From assembly GCA_008508345.1 (NCBI GenBank), contig QNGE01001280.1, positions 80,763 through 144,762 of the forward strand: a DNA stretch of 64,000 nt, given 5' to 3'. The stretch is from Paragonimus westermani. Lineage: Eukaryota > Platyhelminthes > Trematoda > Plagiorchiida > Troglotrematidae. Position 1 is the first letter of the stretch. Each line of letters begins with the position of its first letter. Under the pieces are notes generated by a model. The model was not told the DNA's origin. It searched no databases and saw nothing but the letters and a program-made list of their open reading frames with translations. Position numbers and translations under genes: made by a program. This document shows positions 10,410-22,450 of the stretch, in pieces.

Positions 10410-13400
10410 TTTTGTCTTGACTATTTTCGAAGTTCTCACGTAAACTTAAGTACACGGATTTCTGCTCCTCGGAAAATTTGTCCATGTGGAAGGTGTCAGG
10501 AGGTGAGGCAGCCTGATACTTTCTTGGTGCGGCTTAGATCGTACTTTGTCGTACTGACAGTCTATTTTATTCGTATACGAACATATCGTTCGTGATGAGT
10601 CCTGGTCATCGGCATCAACGTGTATTTGTTGTAAGAGGTCCTCTGGAGATAAGATGCTGATTGCAAGAAAGGTCGCCTACGTATGACTCAGCTTTCTCTT
10701 TTGAACAAAGTAAAGCGAATCCTTAGGAACGATGGGCGGTACAAATTACATGAGGTCTGTAGAATCTGTCAAGATTCACGGGAATACGCGGTCTATTGGG
10801 GGCACCTGTAAACCTCTTGATTCGAGGCAGAACAAGACAGAATAGTGAAGGCTTACTCGGATAAAACTGTTCTGTTCATATATGAGCAGCGGTTAACAAA
10901 TTATACAACTTACAGTCAAATGTATTTTGAGTACGGAATATGACTGTCAGCAGGTATCAGTCAGTAGTACTGTGGTGTAAGCAGTTCACTGAGGCGATAC
11001 GAAATAATCAAAAAGGCGAGATTCCAAACAAGAGGTCGTAGTACCAATTCGGAGTGTGTTGCGTGTAACATTGTGGGAAATGTTCGGTCAGTATTTAATA
11101 TAACGAATACATCGAGATATATTTACATAGAAGACCTACAGTACGATAGTTTGACCAGTGGGTATGGGAGAATTTGGGATTGACGTTGTGCAGGCCACTG
11201 TTCGTGGATGGGTAGTCGGGCGGTAGCGTCACTGTGTGGGGTTTGGGGGTTCAGTGGTTCAAGCCTACCTGCAGGTCTCTTGCTATCTCACTCTCATTCG
11301 CGCTTGCAGTGATGTGAACTTTATTTTCACTGATGCTGGCTAGAATCATCAACGGGCTTTAATTCTGTTGCTAGAACTGTAATATGGACGACGTTTCCTA
11401 ACTTGCGTTACTTGTGGCGTCGACGTGATCCCAATCTCCGAAGCATTAGCGACATGTGAAAAAGACATATCAGCACTGATGAGATTCGCTGACATGTCTT
11501 CTAGACGGACAAGTTGTGTCGACCTCCGAGCACAGTTATCTCACTTCACAGGCTTCTTCTTGCTGGTCACACCTCACGAATGTCAGCTGACCGTCTGTCA
11601 CATCTTGCGTCATTTGCAAACAGTGAATTAGGATGAAAGAGCTAACCTGGTGGCCAGTGTATGACGTGGGTTCTTGGCATGAAGGCACAGACGGTGAAGC
11701 TTGTTTCAGTAGGGAGTTCCCGGTTTTCAACCAAGGATCCATAGAGCAATTAACGTCGTTGGTTAAGAACACTGTCTGCTTTACTACTGGATAAGAAACA
11801 ATGACGATCGTGTTGCAAAGTCATGTGTGCATTAACGCAATCTTTCCTCTTCGCCTTTCTCCTTCTTTGCCTTCCACGGTGTTGTGGCATGTTTACTACT
11901 TCACGTAGTCATTTCGATTATTAGTGGCAGACAGCGACTTTGGGCATGCAGTGATGGATCGTTTGTCGCATCTATCGTGTCGTCTTCTCGTTTACACTAA
12001 ACTTAGAACACCGTGCACAACACCTTGGTCAGGGTTAAGTGTGTAGTCAGTAGCGTGCATTGGCCTCAGATGGTTTTACCAATGTGAGTGAAAATACGAC
12101 TTTGGGCAAACGCTTACTTGGGTAGGTAGTTTTGGCATTAATATATCGATTAGAATGACTGGTGATTGCTGGTTCCGTTGGAGTACTAGAAGTTATGAAC
12201 AAAATAGTCGACCAAATGTAAAGGGAGTACGCATGTGATCTAACCAATAACGGATCGTAAATGTGAGTGTAGATTTGGCGGTTTCCATTCATTTGCCTCT
12301 CCGATCATCTTGTTGTCACCAACCCGTCTGTCAAGAATTTCAAACCAAAAGGTGACTTCACTAATACCTATGTGGCCTGTCGAATGGTTGGGAAGCCTAC
12401 ACACCCACTAGAAGAATGGTCTGGACAAATTAGCGATCGGTTTGACAGCAAGAGTGAGTGGCTTGGAATCGGTGTTAACAGTTTTTGGCTTATTTTTGGA
12501 TATTACGTTTTCTCGTATGTTCACCCTAAAATGCTTTCTTTCATGTTCAGGTTCCACAACCGACCTATGCTGTTCGTTACTAAGTACAAACTTGCTGCTG
12601 GGACACTTCAAGAAATAATCATATGTTTGCGAAGTGTATGCAAAGACTATAACCCCGCATTTACGTTATTAAGGCTTGATACGAATGCTTGCTATTAATC
12701 GTTTGACAACTGCACGTTTAAAACTGAAGGGGTGGTGATGGTCTGTGGTTTGTTGATGAGATGCACAACCTCGTTTTTAATTTGCTTTCCAACTCCGTGT
12801 TGAAAAATCTATTTTTCAGACCATTTGTTCCATAGAAACACATTTTAACACTTTTTTTGACTCTACAGATACTTCACCTACGGGATTGACATTAGCTGTG
12901 GATAGCAAACTCTGACGGTGTTGGTCCTGCAGGATTAGTCAACAACGTGATGGCTAGAAAACCTCGTCGAGAGATTAATGGATGATTTCTACCGCCGGAG
13001 TAGAATGAACTGCATGCCTTTTTTCCTATAACACTTTGTAGTTCAAGGGCAATTTAAGTAGTTCGGAAAACCGCACTCAGTGGCAAGCACGAAAACTCTG
13101 CTGGTGAAAACTTTGGTTAATTCTGTGCCAAGTTCGTTGACTCGGTTACGGCCACCAGCTACCGTGATAAATGGTCCCAGTAACTCAGACCCAACAGAAC
13201 ATCAGTTTCAGGTGAAGTTATATAGTGTCTCCATTTAAGGAAAACATAACAGTCACATTCCACTAAACTATTGATCACATCTCACTAAAAACCTAGCTGA
13301 ATAGGTTAATGATACCAGAACTGTCCAACAAACTAGTTTTCGTTGTAATGGGCAAAGGAGTGCATAAAAAAATTAGAAAAGAAAACATCGGAAAATGGAA

Positions 13401-13440
13401 ACTAATTTTCCTACTGAACAGGTTGGCACATTCGTTGATT
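10410..13440. other. No supportable gene
   Basis: Short frames (11425-11631, 12372-12698) show no recognised motif and overlap open frames on the other strand. I see no repeat match. Confidence 0.5.
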
Positions 13441-13469
13441 TGGATTAGATCCAATTGCGAAATATTAGG

Positions 13470-13547
13470 GTTTGGACTGGATTCGAACCAATGACAGAAA
13501 AAGCAAGCTCAAACCTGGCAAGCGTTCTATCAGCTGAGGTACAAAGC
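13470..13547 (-). mobile_element. Decayed tRNA-derived SINE head (family 2), minus
   Basis: Read on the minus strand this resembles the tRNA-like head at 59710-59789: CTCAGCTGATAGAACGCTTG followed by GGTTCGAATCCAG. The acceptor stem is mutated. The flank continues with AATTTCACATTTGG as it does at 59807, so both belong to one repeat family. The copy runs to about 13628, where an inverted copy begins. Confidence 0.7.
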
Positions 13548-13628
13548 TACGCCAGGAGATTAGGAATTTCACATTTGGTCTCTGTTAAACACCTGTCCCA
13601 CTGTCCCATCCGGAACTCTTCAAATGAT

Positions 13629-13725
13629 CTAACTGGTACAGCGCTTGTCGAATTTCGGCATGCTGTTTCCTTCGCTGGTTCTAGTCCAGATGAAGCCCTG
13701 ACTTTCTACAATTGGATCTCATCCG
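13629..13725 (+). mobile_element. Decayed tRNA-derived SINE (family 2), plus, inverted partner
   Basis: The segment AACTGGTACAGCGCTTG, then GCTGGTTCTAGTCCAG, then AAGCCCTGACTTT and TTGGATCTCATC matches the minus-strand family member at 59660-59789, tail included. With 13470-13547 it forms an inverted pair about 80 bases apart. The 5' part of the tRNA head is missing at the joint. Confidence 0.7.
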
Positions 13726-13729
13726 AAAA

Positions 13730-15735
13730 CGAATATAGCAGTCCTGGCAGAGCAAAGACGCATTCACAACAGAATCTGTATGATTATCCGATAGCACTGG
13801 GTTCATGGGTGACCCCAGAGGTAAGATATAGTCTTACTGTACACTTACAAACAATGACAAAGACGTGTCGATAGAAAACTTGTTCACTGACTCGAGAAGC
13901 TGACAGGTATTTTACATATGGGCGCGCGAAAAGCACATAAATATAGTGTATATTGAAATCAAAATTGAGCTGTAGGATTTTCACAACTCAAATGTAGATA
14001 TTTTGACACCAAAATGATCAACAACCTAACCCTCGAGATTGCCATCTTTCGCGGAACCACAGACATGTCAGCACTCTCAGATTCAACCTTATTACTTGTA
14101 AACAAGTCACTATAAACCCTGTATTTGTTGCATTTCATAGGGCCACACGTGTGTATACGAACGCTGACCACCAGATGATTGGACAAAGAAAGTAATGGTT
14201 ACACCGAGGAGCAAAGGTTACCATGACAATCAAGAAGAGTGTGCAGCCTGATGCAAAATGTGTTGATGTAACAAAAGATCATAATTGCTGCTCCAATATT
14301 AGGTGAGCCTGGAAGATTTCAATTCGTAAGATCTGAACGGATTAGGCGCCAAGGATTTCACCCAAAATCTTGGTGCATTCCAAGTGTTCTTTGCTTGACG
14401 AAATAAACGGTAGCCGCGTATGTAGAATAAACAAGTTTTCCAAAGATTTTTACTAGACACGTCGCACAAACCATCAATAATTGATGAATTCGGCATCGAG
14501 AAAATGTTATTAAGTTAACCCAAAATCAACCTAACTATCTGGGCATGGTTTCAATCTCCGCAATCTTTAGTCAAACTTTGTACACAAGCCACAAAACAGA
14601 ACCGAAAAATTTTCAGTCATTCAGAGGATGATTTTGAGCTACACAAAACCAAATGGCAACAGAGACCACCGAAATTATCTGGACCAAATACATTTAATTG
14701 GTTCGGTACTTTCAATCACTTAGTGACAAATTTCACATCGTTCTACCACCTATAACGGTTGAATGGGCTGACCTCCGAAGCGGAGCAAGAACATAATCCT
14801 TCCCCCTATCTATCTCAGCATCAGTCGTTTCTTTGATAAGCCTATCTGACTGGTTACATCAAATTTCCTTGTCTTGTTTAACACGTCCCCTGACCTAACA
14901 TAACAAAAAATTAGTGTGCAATGTTGACCGTTGTATTATGCACTAGATCACACAGCTGTTACCTCTCAACCCAAATTTTGACTTGTAATCTACATGAATT
15001 TCTACCAAGCTAGGGATTGTGCAAAAGTTGTGACCCCGTCGCGGAAAAAAAATTGAAGACCAACAAGAAAGAGGGAGAGCCGGAGGTAAAAAAAAGCTTG
15101 GAGAATGAATGTTTATATAGGCCACTGACAAGTTTATTCGCCGGGAATCTTTTCAAGGGTGTGGGACACAGTCACAAAGGTGGCCTCCCTCAAGCACTGG
15201 TCCTTTGTAAATTCCCCACCTGTAATTATCGTGTCACGCCACGACGCTGAATAAGACTTCGAGCACCAAGCCTGGTTTGGATTGCCGGGCAAATCAGATA
15301 TGATGATAGATGATAATAGGAATTGAGTGACTGGATTCCTTGGTTCTTAAAATGTCGATCAGAAAGATGTGTGACAAGCCCGTGTTGCACACTGTTCCCT
15401 ACTCATGTTTAGTTCAACTGCCCGAGACACATTTATTAGAATTACTCGCCCCCCCCCAATCTGTCCAATCTGTCAGGCGTGTTCGACGACTCGGTGCAAG
15501 GTATAGAGCGGTCACCGACAGTCACTGCACGGGAGAGAATCATTTGGGGAAAGGCCTTCTGTAACATGCAAGCCGGATGTTTTTACTCCGAATGGCCGTA
15601 GCAACAGCGAACCAAATTTGGGCCTAAATTCACTCAAATTCGTTTCATTCAGTAGAACAGCACCTGCCTGTTATAAAATCTTTCATGTTAAGAGCTTTGC
15701 ACAACGGCAGGGTAAGGGGCTTGACAATCTCATGA
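13730..15735. other. No supportable gene
   Basis: Short frames only; a run of nine C lies at about 15451-15459. Nothing matches the repeat families described elsewhere. Confidence 0.45.
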
Positions 15736-15738
15736 TGA

Positions 15739-16107
15739 GTGTACCCGTCTACTGATTGCACGCTATTTAGAAGAGCGGACGTTTCCAAAGACATTGTTTT
15801 CGGAGCAAAGACCGAAAACAAGCTTGTTCGCTACATGTTTCTCCTAATGTCTAAACCGGGTATTTTCACGCAACTTAAACAAGCGAAAGACCCCACCGTA
15901 CTAAAAGAACTTAATATGTTTATTAAGTTCATCACGCAGTTTGCAGAAGCAGAAGCAACCATTCGGTTTTTGAAGCAGTGCATCGGCCGTTTAGAATTTC
16001 CGAGGCAATATTGGTCAATCCTGCGGCGAACTCACATCAATATTACGGGAACCGCTGCAACGTCAAGCTCTAAACAAGAAGGACACATTGACGAGCAGAG
16101 CAGTTGA
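15739..16107 (+). pseudogene. PLE1 N-terminal domain, frame separated from RT
   Basis: This frame of about 122 codons includes LNMFIKFITQFAEAEATIRF and FLKQCIGRLEFPRQYW, which look like the helical N-terminal region upstream of RT in PLEs. It overlaps the RT frame by 20 bases in a different frame, so a frameshift separates it. It opens with GTG rather than ATG, so the true start is not visible. Confidence 0.55.
15811..15873 (+). repeat. Upstream direct repeat of PLE1 (pLTR-like)
   Basis: It begins ACCGAAAACAAGCTTGTTCG and ends TTTTCACGCAA. It matches 18435-18496 in the same orientation with about six differences including one indel. It lies inside the first reading frame. Confidence 0.75.
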
Positions 16108-17290
16108 TTTGGAAGCGAAACAGAACAACGCAGCGATGATATTAAAAGAACTAACGTACAATGAGGTCACCGAGTTCGAAACCCACGTGCAACGAATCGT
16201 GGCTAAGATGCGAGATAAGAGAAAAGCGATACTGCGTAATCAAATCAATCCAGTTAAGCCAAAGGCAGAATTCCCGAGAAACCCCGAACGGTACGTGCAT
16301 AACTTTTCATCCTCAACATTGGATAAGCCCACTCTTGAAGTACTATCATTGGGGTCAAAATTTTGCTGTCCTATGCAACAACTAGATTTAGAGACTCAGT
16401 TCGAGAACCTTTATGACCAATTGAGTGATCTTCATCCATCACCAGATTTAAACGTAGAAGTGTTCAGGGCCACGTTAGTTCAATCTTGTTATCAATACTT
16501 TACTCGAAAACCAATAGTCATGAACTTACTGACAAAGGAGCATCTATCTTCACTTGCACCTCTAAGACGAGACGGAGAGATCATAATCTTCAAACCTGAT
16601 AAAGGCGCAGGAGTCGTCATTCTCGATAAGGCTGATTACTTGAGGAAAATGAACTCGTTATTGGAAGACACAACCAAATTTGTAAAGATAGTCAACGAGA
16701 AGGATAGAACGATGACCATAGAGAAGGCTTTTACAAAATCGTTGCGATGCTTGAAACAAATGGGACTTATCGATTCAGGTACGTTCACGAAATTCAGACC
16801 AGTGGACACTGTTATCTCTAGACTTTATGGTTTGCCCAAGGTCCACAAATGTGGAATACCCCTGCGACCGATCTTGGACATGAGTAATTCCCCATATCAC
16901 ACAACTGCGAAATGGCTAGCAGGAATGTTAGAGCCGGTAAGCAGACAGTTAGCAGTCCACAGTTTGATGGATTCATTCGAATTCGTCAAAACCTTGAAGG
17001 AACTAAATGTGTCAAGAAAAAGTATATTCTCGCCTGATGTAACATCCTTATTCATTAATGTCCTGCTCAGGGAAACAATCGAGTTTCTAGGCGATTATCT
17101 TGAGAACAACTCCATAAATGTGGAATTACCGGTAAATGAATTAAAACGGTTGTTATACCGTTGTATCTATAATTTTCAGTTTCAATTTTCCGGTAGACTG
17201 TATCGACAAAAGAACGGGGTAGCAATGGGGTCACCATTAGGACCACAACTAGCTGATATTTTATGGCAAAGCTTGAAAGTGGAGCGCTAG
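16088..17290 (+). pseudogene. PLE1 reverse transcriptase, first part (motifs before YVDD)
   Basis: This 400-codon frame has, in order, FKPDKGAGVVILDK (from about 16590), RLYGLPKVHK (about 16820-16850), PLRPI, SPDVTSLFINVLL (RT motif A, near 17030) and NGVAMGSPLGPQLADI (motif B, near 17213-17260). These are hallmark motifs of Penelope RT, which is related to telomerase. The frame ends at 17290, shortly after motif B, because the next motif is in another frame. The shift lies at the run of four T at about 17260, where one base appears to be missing. The protein would copy element RNA at a nicked target. Confidence 0.88.
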
Positions 17291-18228
17291 CAACCCAGAT
17301 CAACTTGTTTACTCTTTACAAGAAATATGTAGATGACATTATTTGCGTAACGGATGAATCAATAAGCCCTAGAGAAATACTGGAACGGTTCAACTCAGCC
17401 CACAGGAATATCCGTTTCACCATGGAGCCTGAGTCACCTGATGGCATTTTGTTCCTAGACGTCTTCCTGTCCCGCCGCTCAGATGGGACGATACAAAGGA
17501 AAGTGCACCGTAAGTTGACGTGGACCGGACAGTATACAAATTTCTATAGTTTTGTACCATTAGGACAGAAAATCAACCTTATCCGATGTATGGTAGATCG
17601 AGCGACGAAAATATGCTCGAGCGATACCCTGGAAGAAGAAAAACGATTCATTTTTAAAGTCCTAGTTGAAAATGGCTATCCTGAACAGTTTATTTATAGA
17701 CATATGTTAAGCGACACAAAATTAGACAATCCACATACCTTAGAGAAAAAGTCTGTTTATATTCCATTGCCTTTTAAGAGCGACAATGCCTCCAGTAATG
17801 CAAGCAACAAACTTAGCGTAGCCCCAAGGAAGACCTATTTTGCTGCAAAACTGCGAGTCCAGTTTAGTTCCATACCGATTTTGCGCTCTCAGTTGAAAGA
17901 TGCATTGCCTGTTCATGCTGCCTCTTACTGTGTATATCATTTTGTTTGTTTCTGTGGAACGAGCTATGTAGGCCGCACGACACGGCGACTATCTGAACGC
18001 ATTCGGGAGCATAATCCAGTGTGGCTAACTCGGGGCGTGGCAAAATCATGCTCGTCTTCTATCACTGCACACCTATTGGAGTCCAACCATTCAATCGACT
18101 CATTTCGTCATATCTATCGCGCACCGGGATTACAATCAAAACTTATCAAAGAGCGCTTACTGGCAGCCGCGGAAGCCATAGCCATCCGTTTACTCTCCCC
18201 CCACTATGTATTCAAAAGCGTTTCGTAA
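17263..18228 (+). pseudogene. PLE1 RT C-terminus (YVDD) and GIY-YIG endonuclease
   Basis: This 321-codon frame holds the catalytic YVDD (17326-17337), FLDVFLSRR, TWTGQYTNF, then ENGYPEQFI (near 17670-17695), the usual PLE thumb and linker wording. The GIY-YIG nuclease begins at CVYHFVCFCGTSYVGRTTRR (near 17930-17990) and continues LSERIREH, HLLESNH and AAAEAIAIRL, ending at 18228. The C-x-C and later His residues fit the zinc-binding insert of PLE nucleases. The domain would nick target DNA. The frame itself is intact; the defect is upstream. Confidence 0.9.
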
Positions 18229-18416
18229 AAACACTGAATCTTCCATGGCCTAGTGTGCACGTTCGGACCGAACAGATTACGTAATCATGACCACTATCTT
18301 AACAGTCATCAATACTTTGTACAATTGACTTGATCCTTCTGAAACTGATAATGAACCGTTCGATCCCTTACTGTACCTTTTCTCACACATGATTAATTCG
18401 TATAAATGTGTTGTAA

Positions 18417-18458
18417 TTAGCCTGATGATGAATCGCCGAAAACAAGCTTGTTCGCTAC
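18417..18458 (+). ncRNA. Hammerhead-like motif at the PLE1 3' repeat
   Basis: TAGC (18418-18421) would pair with GCTA (18454-18457) as stem I. It encloses CTGATGA (18422-18428), nine bases, GAAA (18438-18441), and an ACAAGCTTGT self-pairing segment ending in TTC. PLE terminal repeats are known to carry hammerheads. Here the nine bases that should form stem II (TGAATCGCC) do not pair well, so it is either a decayed ribozyme or a chance resemblance. The same string with one change recurs at 38681. Confidence 0.35.
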
Positions 18459-18496
18459 ACGTTTCTCCTGATGTCTAACCGGGTGTTTTCAAGCAA
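18435..18496 (+). repeat. Downstream direct repeat of PLE1 (pLTR-like)
   Basis: It is the partner of 15811-15873, beginning GCCGAAAACAAGCTTGTTCG and ending TTTTCAAGCAA. A shorter related piece follows the PLE relic at 38687. Confidence 0.75.
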
Positions 18497-18499
18497 CAA

Positions 18500-20425
18500 A
18501 GACACTCAAGTGGACTTCTGCAGAAGAATGTTATCGCCATATTTTTCCATACGAGTGGCAAAGACTGGACCAACCCGTTCGGCGATTGCTGAGTTTCGCA
18601 ATTTGCGATTCAAAGAACCAACCGAAATTGAGTAGTGAATGATACATATTTTGTCGCAACCTTCATCTCGAATGACTAGTCTGCACTGGTCGTTGCCACA
18701 GGGGCTCACAGTGATGTTTATTACGTTTCATGTTGCTGAGACTTCAACCCAACACTCCACTGCTGTTTGTTTCTTGTTTGCATCCAGCAGACAGAGGTTG
18801 TTTGTATGCAGATCCGAAACGGCGATTGTCTGCTTTACGAGCCAAAACCTTTAGCTGCACAATCATGCGAGCATCGCTTGTAATGGGGGAATTGGTTGAG
18901 CAATGCCTGTTGGGCCTTAAAGAAGGATGTGGCGAAATGTTTCATGGCCTCAGTTATGAGCTTCTTTTGATTAATCACAATGACGTTGCCGGTAAGATCA
19001 GATACCAAGGCAGTAAAACTGGTCTCCAAGCTCAAGTGTCCAGAAATACTGGCTCAAAAGGCAGATAGAACTCTTGCACATTACCGTACGTATGTGCTTC
19101 TATCTTGTTTTGACTTCCAGGATAACTAATTTCTGTTGTTTGATTGACCTGTCTTCTATACAACATACAGTTTTTACGTTTTTATGTTTGTCCCTCAAAC
19201 GTTGCTCACTCTTTTCAAGCCGAATTAAGAAATCAGTATAGACGATCGCATCAGCTGTTGTAAGACCAAGGCAGATTGGTGAGATCAACTGCCTGAAGAA
19301 CGCCGTCTATTTATCTGATGGGTAGAAGTGGCCTTCTTAGTAGAAGAAAACATTCCGTCACCGAGTTAAGCGGCAACATTGGTGTAGGCAAGAGATCAAC
19401 TACGTCAAAGTTGTCAAGGAGTCATATGACCTGATATGTTGGTTGTATCACGTTTTATCACGCTCATTTACGGTTATTCATGGGTTCTGTTAGTGGATTA
19501 AAAACTACAGTTGACAGCAACCCCAACTTTCGGCTAGTTGGTCTTCAACAAGGCGGTTAACGGTCGTCTTAACCACTAGATGCATTTTACCCGGTCAGGT
19601 TGTAGTATCATTTAAATCAAGATTCCCTTCAGTTTTATCACAGACATTTTATCTACATTTTTCCACTAGATTCGATGAACGTTTAATACACACTAAGTTA
19701 AAATGAGCGCAACAAATTGCCAACACCGTCTTATCATCAATTGAAATGTAACAAGCTTTTGGTTTACTTCACAACACATCACGAACATACCCGACACAGG
19801 TTTTCTTGTTATGTCAGTGACAACGGACCATCAAGATTACATCCTCTTCATCTGAGCGCCGGAATATCATCTACTTATCTGGCTAGGTCGATTGATTCAT
19901 CGCTCGCTGTTCCACGATCTGATGATTACCGCCATCCGGATGAACTGTATCTGTCCGTTCACTATTGTTGAAAGTGCTGTACGAATGAAAGTCAGTTTGA
20001 AGTGTTGCATGATGAACCAACAAATCGAGCTCGAAATTCCAACATCTTATTCATTACTTCCGACTTGAAGTCTTCTTTCACTTTCTTATATGTACTGGTA
20101 CTGATATTGTTTATGTAAATCATTTTGTCGTCCTCTGAGTGCACGGTCACTTTCTGTTGCGGTAGGAAATTTTCGCCACTTCATGTTGATCATCCTTTAC
20201 AGAATGTTGGTGTTCTAGTTTGATCGTATGGGCGGTTAAGTCAACTGAATAATGCGCGAGCATAATCCTACCATAGGAACTTTGTCAACAATTCAGTTAG
20301 CAGTGGAGCTCAAAAGATTTTTTGACTCTCTTGTGATAAATAAAACAAGAAAAATCAGTCAGTGATTTTGTATTGCAAAATAATGAACGTTCTGCAACCT
20401 ACAGTTCAGCAATAAAGCAGGTCTA
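18500..20425. other. No supportable gene
   Basis: Overlapping open frames at 18730-19068 (+) and 18835-19035 (-) have no recognised motif. No repeat match was seen. Confidence 0.45.
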
Positions 20426-20429
20426 ATGA

Positions 20430-22013
20430 ATGAATTTGTTGCGAAACTGAGAGATAAGATGCATCAGATAGGTGTCAGTTGCAAATTTATCACATGTCAT
20501 CAGGCCTGTTGACAAAATATGATAGCATAGGGTTCACTGTTGAATATCGCCAACTGGGAAAACAGATGTCGTTTATAAGATTATCTGCAAAACATCACAC
20601 GAACACAGCAGTCAAGGTGACAGAATGCTAACCATCACAAGCTGCATAACTAAAGACTGTGGAGTGATTCCTTTCGTTTAGCAACAAAATCTCACTTGAC
20701 ACTAACAGAGCAATCAGTGTGTCATCTCACAAGGTATTAGACGTTGGCAAATACGGTTGACCGTTTGCGTATGACGGCTTAATCATTCACTAACGTACAG
20801 ATGTTAGAAACTCTCCAATTTATCTGTGACCACGTATTTGAAACCGTAATCGATATTGGGTTACCACCACGGAAATTGAAAGAGCTTCTGCTTCGTTACA
20901 CGTTCAATGTGCAACTGCTGTTCAACGGTGTGCTACATTGGCAGACAGATGACATAGCTCGGACCCCTCCTGGCCGATATATTCATGGAAGGCGTGAACT
21001 TACCGCGCTTCAATCCACCGCCGGCCATTTCAGTCGATAACACCGGCAGGTAGAATATATATTTATCATAGCCAGTTCTGATACTAATATGTACACATTG
21101 CTCGGCGTATTCATTGACCGTTAATCCATTTTACAACTGAGGGGAAAACTGACAACGAGATACCTTCCTAGATGCTCGGTGATATAGACAAATAGACGAA
21201 AATATTCAACGCAGGATTCATCGCTGGAGTACATAGACAGGTAAACACACAAATTTTCATAGTTTGTGCCCCCTAAAACTGCCCTGCCTGGTTGGGAGGG
21301 CATACAAAATTTGTTCAGCGGATACGCTAGAAAATGAATTCGCCTTCATAAAGAACGTACTTCATGATAACGGCTACCCAGAACAATTTATCGCCAGGAA
21401 CATAATCAGAATATCACCTAAACCCGAGGTGTATGACACAATAAAGGAGCCTGTGTTTATTCGAATGTCGTTCAAAGGTGACAGTGCCGCAGAATGGCTG
21501 ACAAACAGGCTCAGCCAGACAGTCAACAGGACCCATGCTACAGCTGAAATCCGTATTCAATTCTCCACATCCCCAATTCCAGGCTTTATAACAAAGGCAG
21601 ACTGACAGTTCAGACCTCATCTGTGTGTCTACTCATTCACTTGTTCTTGTGGAGCAGGTTATATCGGTCGAATGTCAAGAGAGCGTTCAAAACGTATCCG
21701 AGAACACCATTCAAGGTGGCTGGGGCACGGGAAATCCCGATCAGTCAACAATGCTATCCTCGCTCATGTGGTTGAGAGCGAACACTGGGTGAAAACTGAC
21801 CAAGCCTCCAAAGTGGTATATCGCGTACCGGGAAGCCCATCTGAAGCTGTTCGATTTAGAATACTTTGTACGGTCGAGGCTATCGAAATCAGGCTGACTG
21901 ACCCGATATTGTCAACAAAAGCGGTTTATTCAGATGCTGCACCTACCATGACCACAAATCTATCGGATCGATGGCCAGCCTGGGCGTGGCGTAACCGACC
22001 AATGAAACCATGA
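20430..22013 (+). pseudogene. Penelope-like element, decayed plus copy (PLE2)
   Basis: Traces of the N-terminal region (EFVAKLRDK) occur near 20435. RT residues LPPRKLKELLLRYTFNVQLLF (20860-20925) precede a damaged motif B (TDDIARTPPG). Next come AYKICSADTLENEF and NGYPEQFI (21300-21390). The GIY-YIG part reads YSFTCSCGAGYIGR (near 21630-21670), with RSKRIREHHSRW and VEAIEIRLTDP to the stop at 22013. Stops and shifts separate at least three frames, so it is non-functional. A hammerhead repeat unit begins at 22015, two bases after the stop. Confidence 0.82.
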
Positions 22014-22014
22014 C

Positions 22015-22440
22015 CTCAAGTTGACCATCGCTCACATTTGATCGCAGCGTTCGCATTCACATAGACTTTGCAGCCAGCCTCTTTCGAAAAAAGCACTAGA
22101 CTCGGGTTTCGCTCACATTTGAGCTCATCAGTAGCGCATATCCTTACCACGGCCGCGATTTGAACTCCGGCCACTCTATGACGATCAGGCAACCGTGTTG
22201 ACCACTGCGCCATTGACCTCACATTAGGCACGACCGAATTATCAAATGTGAACGCTCAACCACTCCTGCTTGTGAGCAATGATCAGGTTGCCCGATCGTC
22301 TCGAGAGGAGAAACAGTCACTGTCCTGTTAACTCCAATCGATAGCCCCGCGATTAGGACTTGCGGGACAGGTCGAGATCACTGATCTCATTAGACCTGCA
22401 AGGCGATATTTTATATTACTGATGAGTAGTCGAGGATTTG
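22015..22440 (-). mobile_element. tRNA-hammerhead repeat unit, full minus copy (U3)
   Basis: This complete unit of about 425 bp is read on the minus strand: tail start near 22440, left segment, promoter boxes (about 22218-22160), hammerhead (22137-22093) and tail to 22015. It abuts the 3' end of PLE2. Just beyond 22440 the repeat turns back into an inverted partial copy. Confidence 0.88.
22093..22137 (-). ncRNA. Hammerhead ribozyme, intact core with compensatory stem II change
   Basis: On the minus strand stem I is GCGCTA (22137-22132) with TAGTGC (22098-22093), including one G-U pair. The core is CTGATGA (22131-22125), stem II GCTCA/TGAGC with loop AATG (22124-22111), then GAAA (22110-22107) and CCCGAGTC with the cleavage triplet. 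Other copies have GCTCT/AGAGC: here the fifth pair is A-T instead of T-A, so both sides changed while pairing was kept. That supports a selected RNA structure. Confidence 0.87.
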
Positions 22441-22450
22441 GCTTATTTTC

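Larger units (their letters stand above)
15739..18496 (+). mobile_element. Penelope-like element, best-preserved copy (PLE1)
   Basis: This is one PLE on the plus strand made of three overlapping frames (15739-16107, 16088-17290, 17263-18228) that together give a full RT plus GIY-YIG protein. Direct repeats of 62-63 bp flank the coding part: 15811-15873 and 18435-18496 agree at all but about six positions. PLEs are known to carry such direct terminal repeats (pLTRs) and to use target-primed reverse transcription. Two frameshifts mean this copy probably cannot make protein. Related 3' ends occur at 38058-38735. Confidence 0.88.
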
